Shown here: positions 44,333 to 54,287 of the stretch, one piece after another
Layout: each line of letters starts with the position of its first letter
Position numbering within the stretch: position 1 is the first letter of the stretch
NCBI RefSeq assembly: GCF_001953635.1
Contig: NZ_MEJH01000003.1
Coordinates: forward strand, 62,001-126,000
Origin: Alteromonas abrolhosensis
GTDB lineage: Bacteria; Pseudomonadota; Gammaproteobacteria; Enterobacterales; Alteromonadaceae
Direction: 5' to 3'
Length of the DNA stretch: 64,000 nucleotides
The notes under the pieces: model-generated
What the model saw: the letters and a program-made list of their open reading frames with translations, nothing else
What the model was told of the DNA's origin: nothing
Databases searched by the model: none
Program-made: the position numbers and the translations under genes

Positions 44333-45427
44333 TTAAGATTTAGGCGTGGCACTACCTGTGGATTGAGCTGCACCTTCCTGCTCTAGGTTAAGCGCAGTAA
44401 TTGGAAATGGAATGACAATCCCTTCTTCATCAAAACGCTTTTTAAGCATTTTTATAAAGGCACTTTTGATGAAGAAGCGGTTAAAGTATTCACGGGTTCT
44501 TAGCATCACTGTTAAGTTGATACTAGAGTTGTCAAAGGTGTGAAACAGAACAAAGGGTTGGTAGGTTTTAACGCCGTATTCGTGCTGCTGAAGAATTGTA
44601 TTGGCAACGTCTAAACAGACTTTTTCAACATGATCCAGATCAGAGTTGTAGTGGACACCGACGTCAACAGGCACCGACAGCTCGCGTTCAGGATAGTAAT
44701 AGTTAATTAGCTTTGAATTAGAAAGCTTGCTGTTAGGCATGATAACGATGTTGTTAGGTAGCATTCTAACCCAAGTAGAGCGCCACCCTATTTTCTCTAC
44801 AAACCCTTGCTCTCCCGAGTCCAGCTCGATGAAATCACCTATACGAATGGGCTTATCCATTACCAACTGAATACCTGAAAAGAAGTTCTCGAGCGTTGGC
44901 TGTAGCGCTAATGCTACTGCGAGCGAAGTAATACCTAGCGACGCTACAACAGGCGTTACTGACACTCCCATGGTACTTAGAATAATAAGAATTGCTAACA
45001 CGGCAAAAAGAGCTCTAACTGCTCCACCGGCAATAGCGCTGGTATTTTTAACTATGGTTGACTGGTCGCGATACCGATTCAAGGAATAAGTAACAAAGCG
45101 CTCGAAGAATAGAAACAAAGTAATGATAAGACCAGCTTCAATAACAATGGTTAACGCCTTAATAGCCCCTTCGTTTTCAATCTGAAAAACTGAAACAATA
45201 CTTTTAACTAAAAGCAGGAAGATAACCCAAATAAGTAAATTAAGTGGAGCATTGAGCGACAACACAAGCACTCGATAGATATCCGACATACTGCTGTTTT
45301 CTGAGCGCGCTTTAGCTTTCAAACGCACCAATATAAGTCGTTTGATAATGAAAAGCACAATTACAGCGCCCACTAACCCGGCTATTGCTATTGCCTGCTG
45401 ATTTTCAAGTAGTTGAGTGGTGTCCAC
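44333..45427 (-). CDS. MscS-family mechanosensitive channel
   Basis: A 364-aa protein with four N-terminal membrane helices, a pore helix and MscS beta-domain: VASLGITSLAVALALQPTLENFFSGIQLVMDKPIRIGDFIELDSGEQGFVEKIGWRSTWVR. The C-terminal domain follows. It opens under hypo-osmotic shock to release solutes. It is larger than MscS itself and closer to YnaI/MscMJ-type channels. Confidence 0.88.
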   Translation of the reverse strand: MDTTQLLENQQAIAIAGLVGAVIVLFIIKRLILVRLKAKARSENSSMSDIYRVLVLSLNAPLNLLIWVIFLLLVKSIVSVFQIENEGAIKALTIVIEAGLIITLFLFFERFVTYSLNRYRDQSTIVKNTSAIAGGAVRALFAVLAILIILSTMGVSVTPVVASLGITSLAVALALQPTLENFFSGIQLVMDKPIRIGDFIELDSGEQGFVEKIGWRSTWVRMLPNNIVIMPNSKLSNSKLINYYYPERELSVPVDVGVHYNSDLDHVEKVCLDVANTILQQHEYGVKTYQPFVLFHTFDNSSINLTVMLRTREYFNRFFIKSAFIKMLKKRFDEEGIVIPFPITALNLEQEGAAQSTGSATPKS

Positions 45428-45563
45428 GATTGACGGGGCTCCTGCGTAAAGTAGTGACTTTCTTGTTTATTCGCTAAACCTCATTACGTGAAAAATGACG
45501 CAAAAGATGCACCAATTGTTTGCTCATAACGCAAAGCGTATTGTTTGAACCGTTTATCAAAGG

Positions 45564-45603
45564 CAATAAAAAAGCCCCGTATCGTTTACACAACATGGGG
45601 CCT
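45564..45603 (-). terminator. terminator after the M36 peptidase gene
   Basis: On the minus strand GCCCCAT and GTACGGGGC-type arms (7 bp with one G-U pair) flank a loop of about 16 nt and are followed by TTTTTTATT. It stands 90 bp after the peptidase stop codon. Confidence 0.7.
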
Positions 45604-45692
45604 TGAGTAGATCAATAATCGCCTTTTTAGGCTTTTATGAGTCGGTCACCTTTGCCAAAAATGACCTTAAGCTTAAATGCTTTTGCCAATGA

Positions 45693-48600
45693 CTAATTAA
45701 GTATGTCCAAAGGCGACACTTTCCCTGTTACTGGGTTAAACTCAAATGTTACTGTTCCCGTAGTCGCATTGCCGTTTTGATCTACGTTTGCGTCATTAAT
45801 ATCACTAACAAACTGATCGATAACAACGCGATAAGATGTAGGCCCGTTAGCCCAACCATTCACGCGAACACGATACGTTTCACCAGGGACAATGCCACCG
45901 CCTACTTGCTCGTTAGAGCCCAGATTTCCCGAACTCGCCATAATATTACCCTCGGCGTCTAGCAGTTCAAAGTCAAGATCTGGCACCGCGACTACCTCTA
46001 CATCAGCGCTCAGCGTTGCCACTACACTTGAAGCACTAGGCAGCGCAGTAAATGGAATATCAACATAGTCAACCCCATCAATTAACGCTTCATCCGCCGC
46101 GCCTATTAAGACAACACCAGTGTGCTCTTCTATATTATGGTAAACCACAGACTGCTCTTTTGGCTCAGAGGTATCAATGGTAGGCGTTTCTCCTCTTCCT
46201 GTTGAAGAAGCGCCAGCTTCATAGCCGCTGATCCGCGCTTGGAACGTAAAAAGTTTTCCATTTGGATTGTCGAATTTTATGTAACGCAGTGCTGATGTTC
46301 GATCAACATCTAGCGACTGGTCGAAACGGAACCTGGCTATGTCTCCGTTTTTACCTGTACCACCATTGTCTGCGTTCAATACGGTAATACTGCCGTTACT
46401 AATATGGGTAATATCGAAATCTACAGGGCCGTAAATTCTCTCATCACCCGTATTTATTAGCGCAATATCGAATGCAAAAATGCCATTATTGTAGTTAACA
46501 TTTCCCACTTTGTAGTCAACCTGATTGCTCACATCAACCGAGTTCAAACCGGTTGAAGCAATTCCTGACATGTTGGAAAAGCCAACTTGCTGACTGGTAT
46601 TAAGACTAATTGCACGTACTACGTATTCATAATCAAACGAGTCTATACCTTGACCTGCTCCGCGTCCTAATCCTTGCCCCTTGTCGATGTAGTAACTATC
46701 ACCTACTACAAACTCAACGTGGGTAAAACCTGAGAATGTGAGATCGCCTTCAAAATACTCTCGGGTCGGTACACCCGTAAACAAACGCGCACTCGACCCT
46801 TTTTTGCGTTTTAACACTTGATAAGCAAAAGCGTCAGGTACGGTTTCCCACGTAATTTCAATCGCGTCATCTGATATGATATGCGCGTCTACAGTTTCCG
46901 GTGCTGTTGGTTTAGCCTGATTAGCCGTAAAGTCGCTTACAGCTGTTGAAATGGTCTGGCGACCGCCAATGGGTGCTTTGGCATTGGCTCCTAGCTCTCT
47001 AGCAGCAAAAACGCGTTCTATCAAAGCATGATGGCGACCCGGTGAGGTTAAATCTAACGGGTCGGTTGGATACAAAACAGCATCGGCGATAAGTACCGCA
47101 TCTCTTGCTCGCACGAAGGTGTCAGGTGCAGATACCCCCAGTACATACATTGAGCCTAAGAAGATACGCTCCCAGGTTTCTTTCCCTAAACTAGTTTCTT
47201 GGGTAGGGTCGCCTGTTACAGGATCGGGGCGTACGAAGTCTTGCTTGGGCTGTAGCGCCACCATGAGTTCACGCAAATCCCACATTGCACCCGCATATAT
47301 TTCGCCATCGCGATGCTCTTCAAACGCATTGTCTCTGGTACCTAATTGCGAATAACGAATTTGGCTCTGGGCTGAACGAATAAACTCAAAAGAGTCTGGA
47401 TTAACTCCCTGCTCTCTCAAGTATTTTCGCAAATCACACGAATTGACCGGGTAAGTACCTAGGTCAGGTGTTTCACCTACAGAGTATGCCCACAAATCGG
47501 CTTGCCCTTCATTTAGCGCGCCGCCTTCTGGCTCCCCTTCAAAACCAGCGATGGGCGTTATAGTCGCATGAGTACCTTCATGTATAGGTACTGAGAAATC
47601 CATTGCTAAGTTGTTAAATAGGTAACCATGACCATAAGCAGTTGGGTTAACTACCACTTCTTCTCCTGCAATCTCCTGTGACAGCGGCACTGCGAATGCA
47701 TTGTCTAACCCCAAAAGCTTAGCCATGAACTCAGGATCTGCCGGGTTGTCTGGTGGGTCGAGTACATTCGGAATATGTACCACACCAGTTAACGGTACGG
47801 CTTCGTTAGGGTAGCTATTAGGAAACGAACCATCGCCCACGCCACGACTATGCACAGCATCACCGTCTTTATGAAGGTAGTCTAAGTACTCAAGCAATGT
47901 GGTGATATAGATAAACTGACTGATACCATCGATGTGATGAGCGGTTGAAGGCGTTACGTGGTCATCTTCTACAGGCCTTGCCTCAATGGCTGCATCTTCA
48001 CTGAAATGGTAAGTCCCTGTAGCCGCCTGTGAAAACGGCCCTTTCGTTAGCATCGCACTTTCGATTAGTGCGTGCTTGCCGGTGAGTAACCCCTCAACGC
48101 CCGTTACTAAGTTTGTATCGTCAAATTTACGCAAGTTGATGCGTTCCATCCCCTTGGGTTTGCCGGTGTACCCACCCGCGTCATCCTCAATTAAACATTC
48201 GCTTTGCATAGATTGCGTAATAGGCGGAAAGGTTGGGAAATAATCAGCTGTCTGCTGCACGACACCAACTTGAGCGGTCTGCGTAGCCTCATTTCCCCCC
48301 ATAGGAAGGATGGTTTTGACCCTGTCATTTCGAGCCAGAATTTCTCCAGACTGCGCGTCAATTACGTATTCAAAAACACCAAAGGGGTTTGACGAATAAT
48401 AGAAAAATTTCCAAGCCAATTTAAGCTTGTTGTTATCTTGTACAACAATTTGCTGCGGAATAGGTTTAGCAAATACACCTAGACTTTTCTCTATTTGAGA
48501 GAACGCAGGGTTCAAAACGTCTAACGCTTCTATCGGTAGCGCTCGCTTGTAAGACGCTAAATCGGCAGTCGCCACGCTAATAGCGCTGTTTGCTGTGAGT

Positions 48601-49121
48601 ACCTGAGTGTTGGCGACAGGCGTGCTTATCGCAGTATCAACAAACAGTGCCCTTACCACCTGCGACTCATCGATTAGAAGTCCAACGCCTCTGTCTTTGA
48701 TTTTCACACCATCAATAACTTGGTCGAATCTAATTAAGTGACCACCCAACGCTGCCTTGCTGCGGTAAGCGTTAAAAACAAAATTCGATTCGGTTAAGCC
48801 ACCTAATAGAGCAGAATGACGACTGATAAAGTCATACCCCATCTGTTCCGGTGACGCTCCTGATACGTCAATAGCAATGCCGAAAACACTGTTTAAGTGG
48901 CCGTTAGCAGTTCTCAACGTAGAAGATGGAAATTGGGTTTGTAGCTGGTCTATCGCCATTTGAAATAAACTGTTCGCTGGCGGGTTTACAACGTTGTCTG
49001 TTAAGTTTATTTCGGCAATACGGTGCGACGAAGCATCTAAAGGCGCGTGTATTGTTGAGGCACTTGCTACGAAAGGTAAAGCAGCTGCTACCGCAGCATA
49101 AATAAGGGTTCTTTTTTTCAT
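45693..49121 (-). CDS. secreted M36-type (fungalysin-like) metallopeptidase
   Basis: A 1142-aa protein. It has a signal peptide, an N-terminal FTP propeptide region (to about residue 300) and the zinc site VPIHEGTHATIT (HExxH) with GALNEGQADLWAYS supplying the third ligand Glu. A fibronectin-like segment (ETVDAHIISDDAIEITWETVPDAFAYQVL) and a pre-peptidase C-terminal-like domain near the end follow. It probably degrades extracellular protein. The length is greater than fungal homologues owing to the C-terminal additions. Confidence 0.85.
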   Translation of the reverse strand: MKKRTLIYAAVAAALPFVASASTIHAPLDASSHRIAEINLTDNVVNPPANSLFQMAIDQLQTQFPSSTLRTANGHLNSVFGIAIDVSGASPEQMGYDFISRHSALLGGLTESNFVFNAYRSKAALGGHLIRFDQVIDGVKIKDRGVGLLIDESQVVRALFVDTAISTPVANTQVLTANSAISVATADLASYKRALPIEALDVLNPAFSQIEKSLGVFAKPIPQQIVVQDNNKLKLAWKFFYYSSNPFGVFEYVIDAQSGEILARNDRVKTILPMGGNEATQTAQVGVVQQTADYFPTFPPITQSMQSECLIEDDAGGYTGKPKGMERINLRKFDDTNLVTGVEGLLTGKHALIESAMLTKGPFSQAATGTYHFSEDAAIEARPVEDDHVTPSTAHHIDGISQFIYITTLLEYLDYLHKDGDAVHSRGVGDGSFPNSYPNEAVPLTGVVHIPNVLDPPDNPADPEFMAKLLGLDNAFAVPLSQEIAGEEVVVNPTAYGHGYLFNNLAMDFSVPIHEGTHATITPIAGFEGEPEGGALNEGQADLWAYSVGETPDLGTYPVNSCDLRKYLREQGVNPDSFEFIRSAQSQIRYSQLGTRDNAFEEHRDGEIYAGAMWDLRELMVALQPKQDFVRPDPVTGDPTQETSLGKETWERIFLGSMYVLGVSAPDTFVRARDAVLIADAVLYPTDPLDLTSPGRHHALIERVFAARELGANAKAPIGGRQTISTAVSDFTANQAKPTAPETVDAHIISDDAIEITWETVPDAFAYQVLKRKKGSSARLFTGVPTREYFEGDLTFSGFTHVEFVVGDSYYIDKGQGLGRGAGQGIDSFDYEYVVRAISLNTSQQVGFSNMSGIASTGLNSVDVSNQVDYKVGNVNYNNGIFAFDIALINTGDERIYGPVDFDITHISNGSITVLNADNGGTGKNGDIARFRFDQSLDVDRTSALRYIKFDNPNGKLFTFQARISGYEAGASSTGRGETPTIDTSEPKEQSVVYHNIEEHTGVVLIGAADEALIDGVDYVDIPFTALPSASSVVATLSADVEVVAVPDLDFELLDAEGNIMASSGNLGSNEQVGGGIVPGETYRVRVNGWANGPTSYRVVIDQFVSDINDANVDQNGNATTGTVTFEFNPVTGKVSPLDILN

Positions 49122-49310
49122 TATTCAATCCTTAAAATTTGGAGCTATCAATGCGTTCAGCGTTAATACTGAACAACGACTTGATAGCGTTAACCAAATT
49201 AGGATCGAGCAAAAAACGTTCATCCACCATAGGGGTTAACCACTAGAGTTAACTGCACCAACCAGATGTGGGAAATGAAAAAGTTAACTGTGCTATTAAC
49301 TTATTACAGG

Positions 49311-49718
49311 CTAATTAGGGAGCAGAGATAGTTTGCGTTCAGATTCGCGAGTCAACCACGAAGAAGCATCGTCAATATCTGTGAAAAAAAGATAATCCAT
49401 ACTTTTGAGCTCAGGAATCCTCTGAAACATTATTCCGCGTATAACAGGTCCTTTATAAACATAAGCTTTCGCGATTAATCCCATATCAGGGAGCCGTTTT
49501 ATAATACGCTTGAGTATGTCGAAGGCCTCAGGAGTTGCACCTTCAACTTGGCTAATATCTGCCAGAAGGGAAAAGGGTCGTTGATTCAGTCCTATGACTA
49601 GTTTAAAAAGACGATCGCTGTAGTCTTCCGCACTTTTTTCATTAAATGCGCCATAGAGTCGAGTGGTGACTACTCCGTTTTCGTACGAAATTGTTGATGA
49701 GCTCAGTATTTTTGGCAT
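49311..49718 (-). CDS. STAS/SpoIIAA-like hypothetical protein
   Basis: A 135-aa cytosolic protein. Strand-helix alternation (GVVTTRLYGAFNEKSAEDYSDRLFKLV, then FSLLADISQVEGATPEAFDILKRIIKR and KAYVYKGPVIRG) fits the SpoIIAA/STAS-like fold. No phosphorylated Ser motif is clear. Function unknown. Confidence 0.55.
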   Translation of the reverse strand: MPKILSSSTISYENGVVTTRLYGAFNEKSAEDYSDRLFKLVIGLNQRPFSLLADISQVEGATPEAFDILKRIIKRLPDMGLIAKAYVYKGPVIRGIMFQRIPELKSMDYLFFTDIDDASSWLTRESERKLSLLPN

Positions 49719-49797
49719 AGCCTACTTTCACAATTACTTCCTAGGTTAATAGTAGACGATAAGTTTTCGTAAATGCGAATACTCTTAAAGTTTAGGT

Positions 49798-50727
49798 TTA
49801 TTTTTCAGCCAATGTTAACAGCGCTTCATTATTTGGAAAATGTTCCAGCCCCTGCTTTAAAATCGTGCTGGCTTCTTCAGGCTTGTTGTTTTTGCGCAAG
49901 GCCAAGACATAGTTGTGCACATAAGCGTGTTGATGCTGCCCTACTTCATACCCTTTTTTAAACCAAGTGACCGCTTGCTCGTCATCTTGCTCTAAATAAT
50001 GATTAGCAATTAGGAAATAGCTTAACCAGTATGACGGCCAGGTTCGTGATGCCGTCTCTAAAAACGCCAGTGCGCGTGATTTGTCCCCCACTTTAAGCAT
50101 ATCGTAGGCAGCACTTACGTAGGTGAAAGGCTTCATTTCAGACGAGGTTACGTTGGGTGGCACCGGCGCTAAATACCAGTAATTCCCTCTTCCCCAAGTT
50201 CTCTCGAAAAGCTCTAACGACATTTCGTGATTGGGTGTGAGACCAGTATGTAGCGTAACCGTACCTTTGTCGCTATCAAACCCAATGACCACGGCATAGT
50301 GCCACTGGGGGAAAAGCTGGATGGAAAGATTTTGAAAAACAATCACCGGAATATCATCTTGAACCAATGACATAATTGACGAAAGTGTCCCGCGCTCAGT
50401 ATAAGGCAAGAAACCAAACTGTCGGGTAGCGCTCACCATTTCCAGCTGCAAACTCCCTTCTTTATTGGGGATGAATAACTTGGGCGCAATGTCGTTTGGA
50501 GAGGTGCTTTCACCATAATAACCAAACACTTCAGATAGTGTGGTAGGTCCGCAATAAAACTGTTCTTGGGGAAAAAACGGTACAGATTGAATAGTGTGAG
50601 ATTCAGGCAAAGAGGTAAGTCCCTCTTGCCTCAGTTTGTCGGCCTGAGGTGTAGATTGACAGCCAGAGAGCACAAGCAAAAGTGAGAGGCCTGCTAGGGC
50701 GCAGGCCTTCTTAACTGCATTTATCAT
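49798..50727 (-). CDS. PA2778-family C39-like cysteine peptidase lipoprotein with TPR repeats
   Basis: A 309-aa lipoprotein (lipobox VLSGCQS). The peptidase domain has QEQFYCGPTTLSEVFGYYG with the catalytic Cys, QWHYAVVIGF with the His, and an Asp-containing strand thereafter. The C-terminal third has TPR-like helices (YDMLKVGDKSRALAFLETA, EQAVTWFKKGYEVG, PEEASTILKQGLEHFPNNEALL). It is immediately downstream of the PA2779-like gene, the usual pair. It likely processes or binds the partner protein. Confidence 0.8.
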   Translation of the reverse strand: MINAVKKACALAGLSLLLVLSGCQSTPQADKLRQEGLTSLPESHTIQSVPFFPQEQFYCGPTTLSEVFGYYGESTSPNDIAPKLFIPNKEGSLQLEMVSATRQFGFLPYTERGTLSSIMSLVQDDIPVIVFQNLSIQLFPQWHYAVVIGFDSDKGTVTLHTGLTPNHEMSLELFERTWGRGNYWYLAPVPPNVTSSEMKPFTYVSAAYDMLKVGDKSRALAFLETASRTWPSYWLSYFLIANHYLEQDDEQAVTWFKKGYEVGQHQHAYVHNYVLALRKNNKPEEASTILKQGLEHFPNNEALLTLAEK

Positions 50728-50731
50728 CCAA

Positions 50732-51112
50732 TTAGCTGTTTACTGGACGAATAAATGGATAAACGTCAGTAACACCAATTAGGTCCAAAATTGCGATAAT
50801 AGCAAGTACAGTAAGCACTGCGCCCACAACACCACCCGCTGGCGCTTGATTAATTTCGTCATTTAACTGTGCAATTTCGCTATCAGTCATACCGTTGATT
50901 CTTGCAATAGCTTGATTGCTATCTACGCCTAAGCTTACTAACTTGCTTTGCACATCTGCGCGATTGACCATGTCAATCAACTGCTGCTTGTTGTAGTGAG
51001 CAGCCTGAGTTTGCATTACGGAATCTGAGCTAATCGCTTCTGCGTGCACACTTCCAGACATTAAAACCGTTGCCGAAAAGCAACCAATCGCAATTTTTTT
51101 CAAAATTTTCAT
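50732..51112 (-). CDS. PA2779-family secreted protein
   Basis: A 126-aa protein from the ATG at 51112, with AGAGGG 8 nt upstream. It has a signal peptide (KIAIGCFSATVLMSGSVHA), then a helical region (NKQQLIDMVNRADVQSKLVSLGVDSNQAIARINGMTDSEIAQL), a Gly/Ala-rich AGGVVGAV stretch and a hydrophobic C-terminus. It is the partner of the C39-like peptidase 4 bp downstream. Role unknown, but the pairing suggests a double-Gly-type substrate. Confidence 0.75.
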   Translation of the reverse strand: MKILKKIAIGCFSATVLMSGSVHAEAISSDSVMQTQAAHYNKQQLIDMVNRADVQSKLVSLGVDSNQAIARINGMTDSEIAQLNDEINQAPAGGVVGAVLTVLAIIAILDLIGVTDVYPFIRPVNS

Positions 51113-51627
51113 GATGTTTCCCTCTTTTAAATGCACAGTTTTATTCTTCTATCGAATTACCCGTTTGAAGGTAACCTAAGTCGCATAAAACTTCGCACTG
51201 ACTTAGCAGACACATTTGCGTACTGCGGTTTATTTTCAACTGTTTGAACTATTACATCTAGCAAGCTTAAAGCCATATTGTTCTTGCATGCCTTTTACAT
51301 ACTTCGAGCCCTGAAAGCTGCGTGAAGCATGCGAAAATAGTGCTTTGAAGCGAAGAAACAGAAATCACTCTCTGTGAAATATAGTTAAACTAAATTGCAT
51401 CACCAAATATTAATAACAGGTAATATTTACCCTTAAAGGAATTATTTACCCACTACTTTTGCATTGCCTAAGTCACCTTACTACTTAATCGCACACTGAA
51501 AACTGTTCAAAATTCCCTCGACATGTAGCCCTCAATTCCTTATAGTGCGCGCGCTTTTATATATTAGTGAAGTGACAACCGCTTTCACTATTATCTCTTC
51601 TCATCGTTTTACCCCTGGATACCTGTT
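51113..51627. other. 515-bp divergent intergenic region
   Basis: It lies between the PA2779-like gene and the ABC-F gene, which point away from each other, so it holds both promoters. I see no ORF with a ribosome site and no strong repeat. A short GCATGC pair near 51290 and 51328 is the only symmetry and looks accidental. Confidence 0.45.
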
Positions 51628-53220
51628 TTGATTACCACCGCAAATATCACAATGCAGTTTGGCTCTAAGCCATTATTTGAAAATATTTCCGCAAAATTCG
51701 GCAACGGCAACCGATACGGCCTGATTGGCGCTAACGGTTGTGGCAAGTCTACCTTTATGAAAATTCTAAGCGGTAAACTTACCCCATCGTCGGGCAACGT
51801 TTCTATGTCACCAGGCACAAAGCTAGGTATCTTGAGTCAGGATCAGTTTGCGTTTGAAGAGTTTAGCGTAGTCGATACCGTGATCATGGGTGACCGTGAG
51901 CTGTGGGAAGTTAAGCAAGAGCGCGACGCCATTTACAGCAAGGCTGAAATGAGCGAAGAAGACGGCATGCGCGTGGCAGACTTGGAAACCCAATTCGCAG
52001 AGATGGACGGTTACACTGCTGAAGCACGCGCTGGCGATATCTTAAACTCTGCTGGCATCGACGAAAGCTATCATTTTGGTCTAATGAAGGAAGTCGCACC
52101 CGGTAAAAAAGTACGTGTGCTTTTGGCGCAGGCATTATTTGCCGAGCCTGACATTCTGCTTCTAGACGAACCAACCAACAACTTGGATATCTACACCATC
52201 AGTTGGCTAGCTGAAGAGCTGAACAAGCGTAAATCGACCATGCTTATTATTTCGCACGACAGACACTTCCTAAACTCTGTATGCACCCACATGGCCGATA
52301 TCGACTACGGTGAGCTGCGCGTTTATCCGGGTAACTACGACGACTACATTCAAGCTGCCATGCTGGTTCAAGAACAGCTTCATGCGGAGAATGCTAAGAA
52401 GTCAGCGGAAATTGAAGAGCTACAGAGCTTCGTAGCACGATTCTCTGCCAACGCATCGAAAGCGAAACAAGCCACCTCGCGTGCCCGCCGTCTTGAGAAA
52501 ATTGAATTGGCTGAGGTAAAAGCGTCTAGCCGTCGTAAGCCTTACATTGTGTTTAACCAGCATAAGAAACTTCACCGCCTTGCCATCACGCTTGAAGACT
52601 TAGGCCATAGCTACCCAGATCTTCCGTTATTCGATAACGCGAACTTGCTATTAGAAGCAGGTCAGCGCTTGGCGATTATTGGTGAGAACGGGGCCGGCAA
52701 AACCACACTTTTGAAGTGTTTGGTTAATGACATTGAACCTACCGCAGGTAGCTATAAATGGGCAGAAAACGCTGCGATTGGTTACATTCCGCAGGACAAC
52801 GCCAAATACTTTGCCGAAGATATCACTATGTTTGAGTGGATGAGCCAATGGCGCAGCCCAAAACACGATGACCTCCAAATTAAAGGGATGTTAGGACGTT
52901 TGCTATTTACGTCTGACGACTTCAACAAGCGCGTGCAGGTATGTTCTGGCGGTGAGAAAAACCGTTTGTTGTTTGGAAAGCTAATGCTTCAAGACATCAA
53001 CGTATTGGTAATGGATGAACCCACTAACCACATGGACATGGAGTCGATTGAAGCCTTGAACAACGCATTGTATAAGTTTGATGGTACAGTTATTTTTGTA
53101 AGTCACGACCGTGAATTTGTTTCGTCACTGGCTACGCAAATCATCGAAATTAAAGACAAGAAACTGAATCACTTCGATGGAAACTACGAAGAGTTTTTGG
53201 CGCATAAAGAAAACGCGTAA
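51628..53220 (+). CDS. ybiT: ABC-F ATPase, YbiT type
   Basis: A 530-aa soluble protein with two ABC cassettes and no membrane part. The TTG at 51628 is chosen because [20 protein letters not shown] matches the start of YbiT. Cassette 1 has GANGCGKST and [11 protein letters not shown], cassette 2 has [23 protein letters not shown] and [13 protein letters not shown]. The Lys/Arg-rich linker ([22 protein letters not shown]) is the ribosome P-site tRNA interaction motif. Such proteins relieve stalled ribosomes. Confidence 0.92.
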   Translation: MITTANITMQFGSKPLFENISAKFGNGNRYGLIGANGCGKSTFMKILSGKLTPSSGNVSMSPGTKLGILSQDQFAFEEFSVVDTVIMGDRELWEVKQERDAIYSKAEMSEEDGMRVADLETQFAEMDGYTAEARAGDILNSAGIDESYHFGLMKEVAPGKKVRVLLAQALFAEPDILLLDEPTNNLDIYTISWLAEELNKRKSTMLIISHDRHFLNSVCTHMADIDYGELRVYPGNYDDYIQAAMLVQEQLHAENAKKSAEIEELQSFVARFSANASKAKQATSRARRLEKIELAEVKASSRRKPYIVFNQHKKLHRLAITLEDLGHSYPDLPLFDNANLLLEAGQRLAIIGENGAGKTTLLKCLVNDIEPTAGSYKWAENAAIGYIPQDNAKYFAEDITMFEWMSQWRSPKHDDLQIKGMLGRLLFTSDDFNKRVQVCSGGEKNRLLFGKLMLQDINVLVMDEPTNHMDMESIEALNNALYKFDGTVIFVSHDREFVSSLATQIIEIKDKKLNHFDGNYEEFLAHKENA

Positions 53221-53267
53221 TTGTATATCGATGCCTTCATCAATAGATGAAGTGAGTCACATAACAA

Positions 53268-53296
53268 AACGGGCACTTAACTAAGTGCCCGTTTTT
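53268..53296. terminator. bidirectional terminator
   Basis: AACGGGCACTTA and TAAGTGCCCGTT form a perfect 12-bp stem with a 2-nt loop, followed by TTT on the plus strand and preceded by an A-rich run. It sits between the convergent ybiT-like and lipoprotein genes. Confidence 0.88.
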
Positions 53297-53316
53297 CGTT
53301 TCAGTATATAAAAAGC

Positions 53317-54240
53317 TTACTTACCAGATAAATACTTGCCAACCGCTGTCGCTAAGCGGTCAAAGTAGTTAACAATTGTGCTTTTGATTGGCGCTAGCTC
53401 TTGTTCCGTTATTTCATCAAAATTCGCTGGCGGCGTGAAATCTTCAACACGCTCATTTTTTAGCGCATCATCCTGAAATTCGGTAAATGTAGGCAATGTT
53501 AATACATCAACAGGCTTATCTAGACGCTCTACATTTACATTAAAACTTGCCGATGCAATATAGTGGTCGGTACCTAAAAAGCTACGTGTGAATAGTCCAA
53601 ACCCTTTGCTTTGATGCTCAGAACAGCCATAAGTACCGCACTCGGTAATAGCCACCGTTGGTGCTTCTTCAATGATAATCACGGTGGCAATGCCTTTGTC
53701 TAACAATAATTTTCTTAACGTGTTTTGCTTTTCATTGAAAGACCCGTTCTCGCCTTCACCCATCACAAAATCAAGGGCGCCTGCGTCGCCTACCATCGAC
53801 GAAATATCTACAGTAGTGAAACGACTGTTTTGTTCAATGGCTTTTTTGAAGGTGCTATACAGCGTGTTGTTCAATTGCCAGTCGTAGCTATATTCTTTCG
53901 TAAAATTATTGAATTTAGTGGTACCGATATGCGTGTGAGTTGGAAACTTTTTAGCGCTCACCAATACCCCAACTTTCTGCTTTACTGGTTTTGCGGGCTT
54001 TACGGGCGTAACAGGCTTACTATCAGGCTCTTTAGACGGTTCGCTTTTAGTGGTTTCTTCATTTGCGCTGTCGCTATCTCGCACCGCATCTTCTTGCTCT
54101 GCACTTTCGGTTGGCGTGGCTTCCTCGCCATTAGGTTGAGATGGAGTAATTTCACCAGAGTCCATACCTCGTTGAGTCACACACCCTGATGCCAACATTA
54201 AAACGGCTAACAGAACAGTTAACTTTGTCACAAACTTCAT
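53317..54240 (-). CDS. hypothetical lipoprotein with acidic/Pro-Lys-rich linker
   Basis: A 307-aa protein. The lipobox is MLASGCVT, then about 65 residues of low complexity (Glu, Ser, Pro; KPVTPVKPAKPVK), then a globular domain starting KVGVLVSAKKFPT. The domain contains a Cys pair (ITECGTYGCSEHQS). The pattern of FTTVDISSM and TVIIIEEAPTV is reminiscent of CsgG/PelC-type assembly proteins, but I cannot claim membership. It stands alone between two terminator-bounded units. Confidence 0.55.
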   Translation of the reverse strand: MKFVTKLTVLLAVLMLASGCVTQRGMDSGEITPSQPNGEEATPTESAEQEDAVRDSDSANEETTKSEPSKEPDSKPVTPVKPAKPVKQKVGVLVSAKKFPTHTHIGTTKFNNFTKEYSYDWQLNNTLYSTFKKAIEQNSRFTTVDISSMVGDAGALDFVMGEGENGSFNEKQNTLRKLLLDKGIATVIIIEEAPTVAITECGTYGCSEHQSKGFGLFTRSFLGTDHYIASASFNVNVERLDKPVDVLTLPTFTEFQDDALKNERVEDFTPPANFDEITEQELAPIKSTIVNYFDRLATAVGKYLSGK

Positions 54241-54287
54241 TACACTTCCTTATTTCAAAGCCATTTAAGTTAATACTAAATTTTTAC

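Noticed and set aside
51280..51335. GCATGC pair before the ABC-F gene as an inverted repeat
   Set aside because: GCATGC is itself a 6-bp palindrome and the flanks do not pair, so chance is the simpler explanation.
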